NCBI RefSeq assembly: GCF_014842925.1
Contig: NZ_JACYXJ010000005.1
Location: 248,001 to 312,000, forward strand
DNA length: 64,000 bases
Reading direction: 5' to 3'
Source: Roseibium polysiphoniae
GTDB taxonomy: Bacteria; Pseudomonadota; Alphaproteobacteria; Rhizobiales; Stappiaceae
Shown: piece by piece, positions 7,422-16,028 of the stretch
Numbering within the stretch: the stretch's first letter is position 1
Layout of the letters: each line of letters starts with the position of its first letter
The notes under the pieces: generated by a model
Database searches by the model: none
What the model was told of the DNA's origin: nothing
What the model saw: the letters and a program-made list of their open reading frames with translations, nothing else
Position numbers and translations under genes: made by a program

Positions 7422-8690
7422 TTAAGCCGCTTTCGAGATCACGTCGCCCAGAAGATGTCGACCGGAATGGCCAGTGATTTTGACAGGAAGGATTTCGCCA
7501 GCCACACCGCCGGAAATCTCGGTCTGTGTGAACTGCTCCGTTCGCCCAAGACCTTCCTTTTCCACCAGCACCGGCCGGATCTTGCCGACTTCAGACGACA
7601 GATGCGCGAGAAGCGCAGCATCGCCCTTTGCACGCAGCCGGGCACCCCGTTCCTTGATGACAGGGCGTTGCAGCTGAGGCATACGCGCGGCCGGCGTTCC
7701 GGGTCGCGGCGAAAACGGGAAAACATGCAGATGTGTCAGCCCGCATTCATCAACGATGCGCAGGCTGTTCAGGAACATCTCTTCGGTCTCGGTCGGAAAA
7801 CCGGCAATGATATCAGCGCCGAAAACAACATCGGGACGCATGCGCCGCACGTCCTCGCAAAAGGCAATCGTGTCGGCGCGCAGGTGCCGGCGCTTCATGC
7901 GCTTGAGGATCATGTCGTCCCCAGCCTGCAGGGAAAGATGGAAGTGCGGCATCAGCCGTTCGTCCTCGGCGATGACGCGCATCAGATCGTCGTCCGCCTC
8001 GATGGAATCGATTGACGACAGGCGCAGGCGCTTGAGGTCAGGCACCATCTTCAGGATCTTCGCCGTCAGGGTCCCAAGCTTCGGCGCCCCCGGAAGATCA
8101 GCGCCGTAAGAGGTGATGTCGACGCCGGTCAGGACGATCTCGTTGTAGCCGTTCTCCACCAGACGGCGGATCTGGTCGATGACAACACCCATGGGGACCG
8201 AGCGCGAGTTGCCACGGCCGTAGGGAATGATGCAGAAGGTGCAGCGGTGATCACATCCGTTCTGAACCTGGACGAAAGCCCGCGCGCGTCCTTCAAGCCC
8301 GTCGATCAGATGACCCGCGGTCTCCTCGACACTCATGATGTCGTTGACCCGGACCTTCTCGCTGTCGTCGATGCCGAAAGCCGCAACCTCCTGATAGGAC
8401 TTGCGCTCAAGCTTTTCGGTATTGCCGAGCACCAGATCAACTTCTTCCATTTCGGAGAAGGTGGCGCTTTCCGTCTGCGCGGCGCAGCCGGTCACGATGA
8501 TACGCGCTGCCGGATTGTCGCGCCGGGCCTTTCGCACGGCCTGCCGTGCCTGACGAACCGCTTCATTGGTGACAGCGCAGGTGTTGACCAGAATGGCGTC
8601 CTTGAGGCCCGCAGCTTCCGCTTCGCGCTTCATCACCTCGGATTCATAGGAATTCAGGCGGCAGCCGAAGGTCACGACATCAATGGTCAT
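7422..8690 (-). CDS. mtaB: tRNA t6A37 methylthiotransferase MtaB
   Basis: A 422-residue radical-SAM methylthiotransferase that converts t6A37 to ms2t6A37 in ANN-decoding tRNAs. The N-terminal UPF0004 domain begins MTIDVVTFGCRLNSYESEVM with cluster Cys residues also in LVNTCAVTNEA and VTGCAAQ. The radical-SAM triad is CDHRCTFCIIPYGRG. FPFSPRPGTPAARMPQ and a C-terminal TRAM-like segment complete the MtaB type. The start at 8690 overlaps the dapF stop in the four bases ATGA, indicating translational coupling; an upstream in-frame start at 8741 would overlap dapF further and lacks family similarity. Confidence 0.94.
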   Translation of the reverse strand: MTIDVVTFGCRLNSYESEVMKREAEAAGLKDAILVNTCAVTNEAVRQARQAVRKARRDNPAARIIVTGCAAQTESATFSEMEEVDLVLGNTEKLERKSYQEVAAFGIDDSEKVRVNDIMSVEETAGHLIDGLEGRARAFVQVQNGCDHRCTFCIIPYGRGNSRSVPMGVVIDQIRRLVENGYNEIVLTGVDITSYGADLPGAPKLGTLTAKILKMVPDLKRLRLSSIDSIEADDDLMRVIAEDERLMPHFHLSLQAGDDMILKRMKRRHLRADTIAFCEDVRRMRPDVVFGADIIAGFPTETEEMFLNSLRIVDECGLTHLHVFPFSPRPGTPAARMPQLQRPVIKERGARLRAKGDAALLAHLSSEVGKIRPVLVEKEGLGRTEQFTQTEISGGVAGEILPVKITGHSGRHLLGDVISKAA

Positions 8691-9619
8691 TCTGTAGCTC
8701 CCGCGACAGAAACCTCGTCGCCGGGGCCGGTCTTCGACCATTGCAGCGTTTCGAGATCAATTTCGCCCTCGAATTCCACTTCGGTCGGTCCGGTCATCAG
8801 CACATGATCATCGCTTTCGCGCCACTCGATCTGAAGCGGTCCACCCGGCAGATGGATGGTCGACGAACGCCCGGCCTTGCTGTCACGCGCGGCAGCAACG
8901 GCAACGGCGCAAGCCGCAGTCCCGCAGGCTTCGGTCAGACCAACGCCGCGTTCCCAGACTTTCACCCGGATTTCATTCGGGGCAAAGACATGGGCCAGCG
9001 AGATATTCGCGCTTTCGGGAAAGACCGGGTGGTGCTCGAGCAACGGGCCAACCTTGGACAGATCATAGGCCTCGATGTCGTCTACCCAGAAGATACCGTG
9101 CGGATTGCCCATCGAAACGGCAGCCGGCGTATGCAGGATCGGCTCGTCAATCGGCCCGATTTGCAACTCTATCGCGCGCGTGTCGGCGAATTCTTCGGCC
9201 AAAGGGATCTGATCCCATTCAAGGCGGGGCTTACCCATGTCGACGGTGATGGTTCGAGGCGTCTTGCTGCCAAAGGCATGCAAGAGCCCTGCGTTGGTCT
9301 CGATGGTTGCGAAGTCTTTGCCGGATTCCTCGATCAGCAAACGCCCGACGCAGCGGGTGGCGTTGCCGCAGGCATCGACTTGGGTGCCATCGCAATTGTG
9401 GATCCGCATGAAGGCGTCGCCGCCGGACGGCGAACGTTCCACCGTGATCATCTGGTCAAACCCGATCCCGGTCTCGCGGTCGCCCAGTTTGGCAATAACA
9501 TCCGCATCCAGGCGCAGCGGTTCATCCCGCGCATCCCAGACCAGGAAGTCGTTGCCAAGACCATTCATCTTCAAAAAGGGCCTGAGCGCCTGCGCCATAC
9601 CAGTGTTCGCTTCATTCAT
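8687..9619 (-). CDS. dapF: Diaminopimelate epimerase
   Basis: A 310-residue enzyme interconverting LL- and meso-diaminopimelate for lysine and peptidoglycan synthesis. FLKMNGLGNDFLVWDAR opens the domain. The two catalytic cysteines are in VDACGNATRC and LTEACGTAACA, and MGNPHGIFW is the central conserved block. The first ATG at 9619 and an in-frame ATG at 9598 (start MAQALRPF) are both possible; neither has an outstanding Shine-Dalgarno. It is the first gene of the minus-strand dapF-mtaB-ftsY run, an order common in Rhizobiales. Confidence 0.96.
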   Translation of the reverse strand: MNEANTGMAQALRPFLKMNGLGNDFLVWDARDEPLRLDADVIAKLGDRETGIGFDQMITVERSPSGGDAFMRIHNCDGTQVDACGNATRCVGRLLIEESGKDFATIETNAGLLHAFGSKTPRTITVDMGKPRLEWDQIPLAEEFADTRAIELQIGPIDEPILHTPAAVSMGNPHGIFWVDDIEAYDLSKVGPLLEHHPVFPESANISLAHVFAPNEIRVKVWERGVGLTEACGTAACAVAVAAARDSKAGRSSTIHLPGGPLQIEWRESDDHVLMTGPTEVEFEGEIDLETLQWSKTGPGDEVSVAGATE

Positions 9620-9719
9620 CGGGTTTGGAAATCGCCTGCTCCACGACAGGTCATTTGCTCCTATATGGCGGAAACCCTGACCAATTACCAGTCTCCGCCG
9701 TGATCACGGCAGCTCAGCG

Positions 9720-10616
9720 TTAAAGGCTTGTCGCATTGAACGTGTCGCATACACCCATGTCCCCGGATCGAAAGCCTTCCCGGAACCAGCGCACGCGCTG
9801 CGCCGACGTGCCGTGGTTGAAGCTTTCAGGCACGACATAACCCTGAGCCTGACGCTGCAAGGTATCATCGCCAATGCGACTGGCCGCATTCAGCGCCTCT
9901 TCCACGTCACCATCCTCGATAAAGCCGCGCTGGCGGGCGGCATGATGCGCCCAAATGCCTGCGAAGCAATCTGCCTGCAGTTCGACCCTTACCGATAGAG
10001 CGTTGGCTTCTGCCTTGCCCATCGTACGCCGTGCCTTGTGGAATTCCGGCAGAATGCCAAGAACATTTTGCAAATGATGGCCAACTTCATGCGCCAGCAC
10101 ATAGGCCTGCGCAAAGTCGCCCGGTGCATTCAGCTGACCGGCAAGCTGCCGATAGAAGGAGAGATCAATGTAGATCTTGCTGTCTGCGCCACAATAAAAC
10201 GGCCCCGTCGCAGAGCTGGCATTGCCGCAAGCAGACGCCACGGAATCAGAGAACAAGACCAGCGTGGGCTCGGGATAATCCACGGAATGACGCGCAAGAA
10301 GCTGGTTCCACGTGCTTTCCGTATCCGCCAGAATGACCGAAACGAACTCCGCTTGCTCATCATTCCGCGCGTTATCAGCCGGAACCGGCGTCTGATAGGA
10401 CGGACTGCCACCGCCGCCGTCAATACTTCCCAAAAGCGCGAGCGGATTGACGCCCGTAAGCCATGAGATAACCAGCACCACCGCAATTCCGGTCAGGCCC
10501 AGGCCACCGCCTGTCCTCGCGCGTCGCCCGGTCGGCAGACGCTTCCGCCGGCCCGAGGAGCGAGACCCGCGCCGATCATCTATGTTGCTACTTCCGCGGC
10601 GGCCCTTCCAACGCAT
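9720..10616 (-). CDS. Neutral zinc metallopeptidase (YpfJ/KPN_02809 family)
   Basis: A 298-residue protein. An Arg-rich cytoplasmic N-terminus (RWKGRRGSSNIDDRRGSRS) is followed by one transmembrane helix, GLGLTGIAVVLVISWLTGV, then a catalytic domain predicted to be extracytoplasmic. The metal motif is AYVLAHEVGHHLQNVLGI (HEVGH), and FYCGADSKIYIDLSFY and ELQADCFAGIWAHHA are family signatures. The natural substrate is unknown. AGGAG seven bases before the ATG at 10616 fixes that start over a longer in-frame extension. It stands between dapF and the L,D-transpeptidase gene on the same strand. Confidence 0.88.
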   Translation of the reverse strand: MRWKGRRGSSNIDDRRGSRSSGRRKRLPTGRRARTGGGLGLTGIAVVLVISWLTGVNPLALLGSIDGGGGSPSYQTPVPADNARNDEQAEFVSVILADTESTWNQLLARHSVDYPEPTLVLFSDSVASACGNASSATGPFYCGADSKIYIDLSFYRQLAGQLNAPGDFAQAYVLAHEVGHHLQNVLGILPEFHKARRTMGKAEANALSVRVELQADCFAGIWAHHAARQRGFIEDGDVEEALNAASRIGDDTLQRQAQGYVVPESFNHGTSAQRVRWFREGFRSGDMGVCDTFNATSL

Positions 10617-10703
10617 TGGAAAACTCCTGCTGTTCCTGTGGTCAACGACTGCATAGCAGGAAGCGTTCCGGTGATGAACGCCAAACACCGGCGGTTACGA
10701 CAA

Positions 10704-11366
10704 TCAGTTGCTCAGCACACGCATGATATCACCAGCGCGAACCTTGGAGAGGACCAGGCGCATGTGATCGGGCGCAACGGCCACGCAGCCTTCGGTCGGC
10801 GTATAGGTCTCGCGGGCAATATGAAAGAAGATCGCGCTGCCTCTGCCGGGAACCGCCGGAAACATGTTGCAGTTCAGAACAACGACGATGTCATAGAGCC
10901 GATCCGTCCGCCACATCTTCTCGCGGCTGGCGTCGAAGGGCAGCTCCACCGGCCGGTTGTAGCGCGGATGACCTGGCGCATCGCACCAGCCATCGGCCGG
11001 CTTGAGCGCCTCCACGAGCAATTCTGTCTGCGGACGCCGCCCACGATCAGCCCTGTAATAGACATTCAGCAGCTCAAACTGCCCAATAGGCGTTGCACCA
11101 TCGCCTTCTCGCTTCATCTGCGTCAGACCGGACCGGCCGAGGGCACACGGAACCGTGATCGCTCCAAACGTCAGGTTGCCTCTTGTTTTGCAGCTCGGCA
11201 GGGCTCGAACGTCGAGGTATCTGGCCAATTCGTCATTTCTCCCGGTCAAACGGACGTCCCCAAACGTCAGCGCCCTGAAGCCTTTGATAAACCGTCCATA
11301 AACCCCGCGTGAAGTAGAATTGACGGCGAATGGCTTGTTTGGCGAGGATTTCACTCGCACAAACAC
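10704..11366 (-). CDS. L,D-transpeptidase-fold (YkuD) family protein
   Basis: A 220-residue protein of a YkuD subfamily common in Alphaproteobacteria. Landmarks are ALGRSGLTQMKREGDGATPIG, DGWCDAPGHPRYNRPVELP, and the catalytic end IFFHIARETYTPTEGCVAV, where Cys of TEGC is the expected nucleophile and the upstream His its partner. Classical members carry SxGC; here Thr-Glu replaces the Ser-x pair. No signal peptide or membrane anchor is visible, which is odd for a cell-wall enzyme. The start is a GTG at 11366, with further in-frame GTG codons just inside, so the exact start is uncertain. It is divergent from the response regulator. Confidence 0.82.
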   Translation of the reverse strand: MFVRVKSSPNKPFAVNSTSRGVYGRFIKGFRALTFGDVRLTGRNDELARYLDVRALPSCKTRGNLTFGAITVPCALGRSGLTQMKREGDGATPIGQFELLNVYYRADRGRRPQTELLVEALKPADGWCDAPGHPRYNRPVELPFDASREKMWRTDRLYDIVVVLNCNMFPAVPGRGSAIFFHIARETYTPTEGCVAVAPDHMRLVLSKVRAGDIMRVLSN

Positions 11367-11455
11367 GTGACAGCCCCCATCTGTTTTTCACATCGCCGTG
11401 AGAACAGCGACGGGAAACCAAAGGTAAGGCCCGGGGGCCGAGCGAGGAGCACGAT

Positions 11456-12139
11456 ATGACCGCCCGCACCATCCTGATTGTCGATGACGACACCGAATTG
11501 CGCGAAGCGCTTGTCGAGCAACTCTCTCTCTATGACGAGTTTGCCACCATCCAGGCAGATTCCGCAGCAAACGGCATTGCCCTTGCCAAGGACGATCATA
11601 TCGACCTGCTTCTGATGGACGTCGGGCTGCCTGACATTGATGGCCGCGAAGCCGTCAAGCTCCTGCGCAAGAACGGTTTCAAGGCACCGATCATCATGCT
11701 GACCGGTCATGATGGTGACAGCGACACGATCCTCGGCCTTGAGGCAGGTGCCAACGACTATGTCACCAAGCCCTTCAAGTTTGCGGTTCTGCTGGCCCGG
11801 GTTCGTGCCCATCTGCGCCAACATGAGCAGAGCGAAGACGCGACATTCGCCATCGGCCGCTATTCCTTCCGCCCTGCAGCAAAAATCATGCAGGACGACA
11901 AGGGCAGCAAGGTGCGCCTGACGGAGAAGGAAACCTCGATCCTGAAGTTCCTCTACCGCGCCGGCGAAAAGCCTGTCACCCGCGACATCCTTCTGCATGA
12001 AGTCTGGGGCTATAACTCGGGCGTCACCACGCACACGCTGGAAACGCACATCTACCGGCTGCGGCAGAAAATCGAGCGTGATCCGTCCAATGCGGAGCTT
12101 TTGGTCACAGAAGCCGGTGGATACAAGCTTGTGCCCTGA
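11456..12139 (+). CDS. OmpR-type response regulator
   Basis: A 227-residue two-domain regulator. The receiver domain (residues 1-120) shows ILIVDDDTELREAL with the acidic pocket, LLLMDVGLPDIDGREAV with the phosphoacceptor Asp, MLTGHD, and YVTKPFK with the conserved Lys. The winged-helix effector (130-227) contains RLTEKETSILKFLYRAGEKPVTRDILLHEVWGY and THTLETHIYRLRQKIE. No histidine kinase gene is adjacent, so it is an orphan within this window. A cyclic-nucleotide-binding protein gene starts 25 bases downstream, and an L,D-transpeptidase gene is divergent 89 bases upstream. Confidence 0.9.
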   Translation: MTARTILIVDDDTELREALVEQLSLYDEFATIQADSAANGIALAKDDHIDLLLMDVGLPDIDGREAVKLLRKNGFKAPIIMLTGHDGDSDTILGLEAGANDYVTKPFKFAVLLARVRAHLRQHEQSEDATFAIGRYSFRPAAKIMQDDKGSKVRLTEKETSILKFLYRAGEKPVTRDILLHEVWGYNSGVTTHTLETHIYRLRQKIERDPSNAELLVTEAGGYKLVP

Positions 12140-12164
12140 GGGCTAATAAGCGTAAATCAGACGC

Positions 12165-12668
12165 ATGAGCCTCGTTCAGGACATAGCGATTCTGCAAAAG
12201 ATTCCGATGCTGTCGGATTTTGCCGATGACCAATTGCGCCTGCTCGCCTTCAGCGCCGAAAGCCTCGATTATCCGAACGGCATGATGCTTTTCGATGAAG
12301 GCGAACGCGCTGACGGCGGACTGGTTATTGCCGAAGGCGACGTAAGCCTGCAAAAACGCGGTCTGAACGGATTCGAGGAAGTCGATCTGGCCCAGACCGG
12401 AACGCTTCTGGGCGAAACGGCCATGCTGGTCGATGCGACCCGTCCCTGCCGCGCTGTCGCGATCGGGCACGTTCGCGTCATCCGGATCCGCCGCGCCCTG
12501 TTCAAACGCATGATCCAGGAATATCCGGAACTGGCGCGGCGGCTCTTTGAAGCCCACGCCGCGCGCTACAAACTCACCGCGAGCGCCCTTGCCCCGATTG
12601 GCGAACGCATGGCCGAGCTGGAACGCCTGTCCGTGTCCAGAGGCCTGCGCGGCTCAAACGAGACTTAA
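12165..12668 (+). CDS. Cyclic nucleotide-binding domain protein without DNA-binding domain
   Basis: A 167-residue protein that is essentially one Crp-type sensor domain. IAILQKIPMLSDFADDQLRLLAF begins the domain, GMMLFDEGERADGGLVIAEGDVSL is the beta-roll, and GTLLGETAMLVDATRPCRAVAIG corresponds to the phosphate-binding cassette with its GE and R residues. Only about 40 residues follow, with no helix-turn-helix. Such stand-alone domains bind cAMP or cGMP or act as partners. It lies 25 bases after the response regulator and is probably co-transcribed. Its TAA interlocks with the convergent msrQ stop in TTAA (12665-12668). Confidence 0.8.
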   Translation: MSLVQDIAILQKIPMLSDFADDQLRLLAFSAESLDYPNGMMLFDEGERADGGLVIAEGDVSLQKRGLNGFEEVDLAQTGTLLGETAMLVDATRPCRAVAIGHVRVIRIRRALFKRMIQEYPELARRLFEAHAARYKLTASALAPIGERMAELERLSVSRGLRGSNET

Positions 12669-13516
12669 GCCCCCCGAACGGATCGCCAGATCTGCTGCCC
12701 AGAAGCCGCCAGGCTTACGGCCGCACCCACTAGTCCGACCCAGACCGCCGGGCGGAAACTTGTTGCAACATCAAAGTTTGCCAGGAACACGAGCTGCGCC
12801 GGAATGCCCGTTGCGAGCGCATACCAGGCATATTCAAGACCAGAAGTCGCGACGGCAGCCACACCAGCGCACGCCAGCAAGACCCACCAGCTTGAGATTT
12901 GAAGTCCGCTGCGGACCGCAAGCCGGTAAAGCATCAAAAGCACGAACAGCCCGGCCATGATCGTTGGCTGCGCAACATCCGATTTTGACTGCAGGAAAAA
13001 ATGCAGGATGCCAAGCGCGGCAATGGGATAGGCAAGCTGATGCAGCCGGTTCCAGGCCGGCCCGAGACGGCGCACCATGCTGTCGAAGGACGTCACCCCC
13101 AGCGCCACCAGTCCCAGCAATGCGACAAATCCGATCGTGAGATAGATCCGCACGACGATCTCTGACGCTACCTTCACCACGTCCCAGTTTTCCTGGGCCA
13201 TGTAGAGACCGAGGTGCAAAAGCCCGTAAGCCAGAACGGACACGCCAATCATTCGCCTGACACCCATCACCTTGTTCCAGGAGAATATCCGCCGGAGAGG
13301 CGTCACAAAGAGCGAAAGCAGCAGCAAGCGAACGGCCCATTCGCCGCTTTCGTTGAGAGCATGCTCGTAAGGCTCGGGCCGAACCGGACCGAAGAAAAGA
13401 TCTGCGAAAATCGCAATCCCCGGAACGAGGATCGCGACAAAGACGACAAGCCGCAGAGGCGACAGCGTGCCTCGGCGATCCGTCCAGGGTGCGTGATGCG
13501 CAAGAGAAGCTGTCAT
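12665..13516 (-). CDS. msrQ: Methionine sulfoxide reductase heme-binding subunit MsrQ (YedZ)
   Basis: A 283-residue polytopic protein of the ferric-reductase-like family. FADLFFGPVRPEPYEHAL is typical of the alphaproteobacterial N-terminal region. GEWAVRLLLLSLFVTPLRR, MGVRRMIGVSVLAYGLLHLGLYM, LGPAWNRLHQLAYPIAALGILHFFLQ follow with the heme-ligand histidines. MsrQ passes electrons to the periplasmic molybdoenzyme MsrP. No msrP is adjacent in this window. A GGAG seven bases before the second ATG favours 13516 over 13522. Its stop interlocks with the convergent gene at 12665-12668. Confidence 0.85.
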   Translation of the reverse strand: MTASLAHHAPWTDRRGTLSPLRLVVFVAILVPGIAIFADLFFGPVRPEPYEHALNESGEWAVRLLLLSLFVTPLRRIFSWNKVMGVRRMIGVSVLAYGLLHLGLYMAQENWDVVKVASEIVVRIYLTIGFVALLGLVALGVTSFDSMVRRLGPAWNRLHQLAYPIAALGILHFFLQSKSDVAQPTIMAGLFVLLMLYRLAVRSGLQISSWWVLLACAGVAAVATSGLEYAWYALATGIPAQLVFLANFDVATSFRPAVWVGLVGAAVSLAASGQQIWRSVRGA

Positions 13517-13603
13517 GATCATGCTCCAGACCTACAGCCAAACATCTGTAAATTCACCAAACGGTTTCTCAAGACGATGTGATGATGATAGGCGTGGCCA
13601 AAG

Positions 13604-13630
13604 AAAAAGACCGGGCGTTTGGCCCGGTCC
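13604..13630 (-). terminator. Intrinsic terminator downstream of leuD
   Basis: On the minus strand an 8-bp GC stem (GACCGGGC pairing with GCCCGGTC) with a short loop is followed by TCTTTTTCTT. It lies about 47 bases after the leuD stop and ends leuD transcription before the divergent msrQ promoter region. Confidence 0.85.
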
Positions 13631-13676
13631 TTCTCAAAACAGCTTGATGCGAAATCAATCCAGCCGAAGCGCAGGC

Positions 13677-14282
13677 TTACGCCCAGGGGCGGTTTTCGGC
13701 AGCTTTGCTTTCGTAGACATCGATCTTCGGCGCTTTTTCCATGGTCAAGCCGATGTCATCGAGACCGTTCAGCAAGCAATGCTTGCGGAACGGGTCGATC
13801 TCGAAGCTAACCTCGCCGCCGTCCGGTCCCTTGATGGTCTGGGTGACCAGGTCGACCGTCAACGTGGAGTTTGAGCCGCGCGACGCGTCATCCATCAACT
13901 TCTCGAGGATCTCGGGAGAGACCTTGATCGGCAGGATGCCGTTCTTGAAGCAGTTATTGTAGAAAATGTCGGCGAAGGACGTCGCGATCACACAGCGAAT
14001 GCCGAAATCCAGCAGCGCCCAGGGCGCATGCTCGCGCGAAGATCCGCAGCCGAAATTCTCACCGGCGACCAGAATGCTGGCGCCCTTGTAAGCCGGCTTG
14101 TTCAGCACGAAATCCGGATTGTCGGAACCATCTTCATTGTAGCGCATCTCGCTGAACAACGCCGTTCCGAGCCCCGTGCGCTTGATCGTCTTGAGGTATT
14201 GCTTCGGGATGATCATGTCCGTATCGATGTTGATGATCGGCAGCGGCGCGGCAACACCGGTAAGCGTATCGAACTTGTCCAA
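13677..14282 (-). CDS. leuD: 3-isopropylmalate dehydratase small subunit
   Basis: A 201-residue aconitase-family swivel subunit that with LeuC isomerises 2-isopropylmalate in leucine synthesis. [33 protein letters not shown] at the start, [21 protein letters not shown] with the substrate-binding block, and [18 protein letters not shown] are diagnostic. Length matches LeuD. LeuC is not in the window, which is common in Alphaproteobacteria where leuC and leuD are separated. It follows argC by 40 bases on the same strand, so it may share that transcript; a strong terminator follows. Confidence 0.95.
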   Translation of the reverse strand: MDKFDTLTGVAAPLPIINIDTDMIIPKQYLKTIKRTGLGTALFSEMRYNEDGSDNPDFVLNKPAYKGASILVAGENFGCGSSREHAPWALLDFGIRCVIATSFADIFYNNCFKNGILPIKVSPEILEKLMDDASRGSNSTLTVDLVTQTIKGPDGGEVSFEIDPFRKHCLLNGLDDIGLTMEKAPKIDVYESKAAENRPWA

Positions 14283-14322
14283 GGCGGTTACTCCAGAGGT
14301 CTTTGTTTTTCTTGAATTGGGC

Positions 14323-15273
14323 TTAGGCGGCGAGGCTCGTGGTCTCGTCGACGCCGAGCATCAGGTTCAGGTTCTGGACAGCGGCACCAGATGCACCCTT
14401 GCCCAGATTGTCGTAGGTCGCGATCAAAACGGCCTGGGCACGCGCATCATTGGCAAAAACGTGCAAGCTCATGCCGTTGGTGCCGTTGTGTGTCTGCGGG
14501 CTTAGTTCGCCGGCGCGTTCGAGGTCGGCCAGCGGGGCAACGTCGACGAATCCGCCGGGCACGACTGCAAAATGATCTGCAATCGCGGCATGAAGCTCGG
14601 CACCGGTCGGAACCTTGTCGAGGGTCGAAAGCTGCAAAGGCACCGAGGTCAGCATGCCCTTGTAGTAGTTGCCGACGGCCGGCACGAAAAGCGGCTCGTT
14701 CTCGAGCGTCGAATAGCGCTTCATTTCCGGCAAATGCTTGTGGTTGAAGCTCAGCCCATAAGGCAGGAACACATTGGCCTTGTCGCCGGCCTTCTCATAG
14801 GCCTCGATCATCGACTTGCCACCACCGGAATAGCCGGAGATGCCGTTGACCGTCAGCCGATAGTCCGCAGGCAGAAGGCCCGCCGCAATCAGCGGGCGAA
14901 CAAATGCGATCACGCCCTGCGGCCAGCAGCCCGGATTGGCGACACGGGTCGCCGACGCGATGCGCGATGATTGGCTCTTGTCCATTTCGGCAAAGCCGTA
15001 TTCCCAGCCATCCGCCACCCGATGGGCGGTCGAGGCATCGATCACTCGCGTGGTGTCATTGGAAATCAGGGACACGCTTTCCTTCGCCGCCGCGTCGGGC
15101 AGACACAGGATCGCCGCATCGGCAGAGTTCAGGATATCGGCCTTCGCAGAGACATCCTTGCGCAGGTGGTCAGGGATCGAAAGGAGCTCGATATCACGGC
15201 GCGTGGCGAGGCGCTCGCGGATCTGCAAACCCGTCGTACCTGCTTCGCCATCAATGAACACGCGCGCGACCAT
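14323..15273 (-). CDS. argC: N-acetyl-gamma-glutamyl-phosphate reductase (type 2)
   Basis: A 316-residue NADP-dependent reductase of arginine biosynthesis. [20 protein letters not shown] begins the nucleotide-binding domain of the short ArgC2 type. [21 protein letters not shown] contains the catalytic Cys, and [15 protein letters not shown] and [12 protein letters not shown] are family landmarks. The C-terminal [25 protein letters not shown] matches. The gene precedes leuD with a 40-base gap. The 89 bases between it and the AhpD-like gene upstream could hold its promoter. Confidence 0.94.
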   Translation of the reverse strand: MVARVFIDGEAGTTGLQIRERLATRRDIELLSIPDHLRKDVSAKADILNSADAAILCLPDAAAKESVSLISNDTTRVIDASTAHRVADGWEYGFAEMDKSQSSRIASATRVANPGCWPQGVIAFVRPLIAAGLLPADYRLTVNGISGYSGGGKSMIEAYEKAGDKANVFLPYGLSFNHKHLPEMKRYSTLENEPLFVPAVGNYYKGMLTSVPLQLSTLDKVPTGAELHAAIADHFAVVPGGFVDVAPLADLERAGELSPQTHNGTNGMSLHVFANDARAQAVLIATYDNLGKGASGAAVQNLNLMLGVDETTSLAA

Positions 15274-15362
15274 GGTTCCGGCTCCCTCTCCTGTAGGTTC
15301 TAAAACCCGTGTCTCCTACACCCAAATGCCGATTATGTCACGATCTTGCAAGCGTCACGAAC

Positions 15363-15932
15363 TCAACGGGCCATTGAGTGATACTCATCATTGGGGCGCA
15401 TGTCTGTTGCGGCAGCAACCCTGTTGGTCATGTTGAAGAAGGCTGCGACCGAGGCAACATCGAAAATATCGCGGTCCGAGAAGCCCGCATCCCGCAGGTC
15501 CTGGCGGTCTTGTTCCAGGATTTCCGCCGGCCTTTCCGTCAGTTTGACTGCAAAATCAAGCATCGCACGGTGGCGCGCGCTGAGGTCTGCGACCCTGTAG
15601 TTCATGACCATCAGCTCCCCCAGAACAGGGTCGCCGGAGAGATCCCGGACCGCCGCGCCATGCGCTGTCAGGCAGTAGAAGCAGCGATTGACCGAAGAAA
15701 CAGCCACGGCAATCATCTCGCGCTCCAGCTTGGACAAGCCGCTCTCGGCAAGCATCAGGTCATTGTACATGTCCGTGAAGGCGCGCAATTTCGTGTCGTC
15801 GAAGGCGTAGGCCTTGAGCACATTCGGAACCAGTCCGAGCTTTTCCTCACAGATGCCGAAATACTTTTGCGTCTCCGGGCTAAGCGCACCATCGTCGCCC
15901 ATATCAAGCGCTGTAATGCGTTTTTCGGTCAT
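15363..15932 (-). CDS. AhpD-like peroxidase-related protein
   Basis: A 189-residue carboxymuconolactone-decarboxylase/AhpD-fold protein. The redox motif is SVNRCFYCLTAHGAAVR (CxxC plus the downstream His), preceded by LSKLEREMIAVAVSS. FSDRDIFDVASVAAFFNMTNRVAAATDM matches the uncharacterised peroxidase-related enzyme group. It could reduce peroxides with lipoylated or thiol partners; the physiological substrate is unknown. It is divergent from the glutamate dehydrogenase gene across 96 bases. Confidence 0.85.
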   Translation of the reverse strand: MTEKRITALDMGDDGALSPETQKYFGICEEKLGLVPNVLKAYAFDDTKLRAFTDMYNDLMLAESGLSKLEREMIAVAVSSVNRCFYCLTAHGAAVRDLSGDPVLGELMVMNYRVADLSARHRAMLDFAVKLTERPAEILEQDRQDLRDAGFSDRDIFDVASVAAFFNMTNRVAAATDMRPNDEYHSMAR

Positions 15933-16028
15933 GCGTTTCCCCTAGTGTATAAATCTGTAAGTTTTCCCTTCATGTTCTGAGGCTAGCATGACGAAAAGCC
16001 GTCGAATACGGATTCGAAAGGGTTGGAA

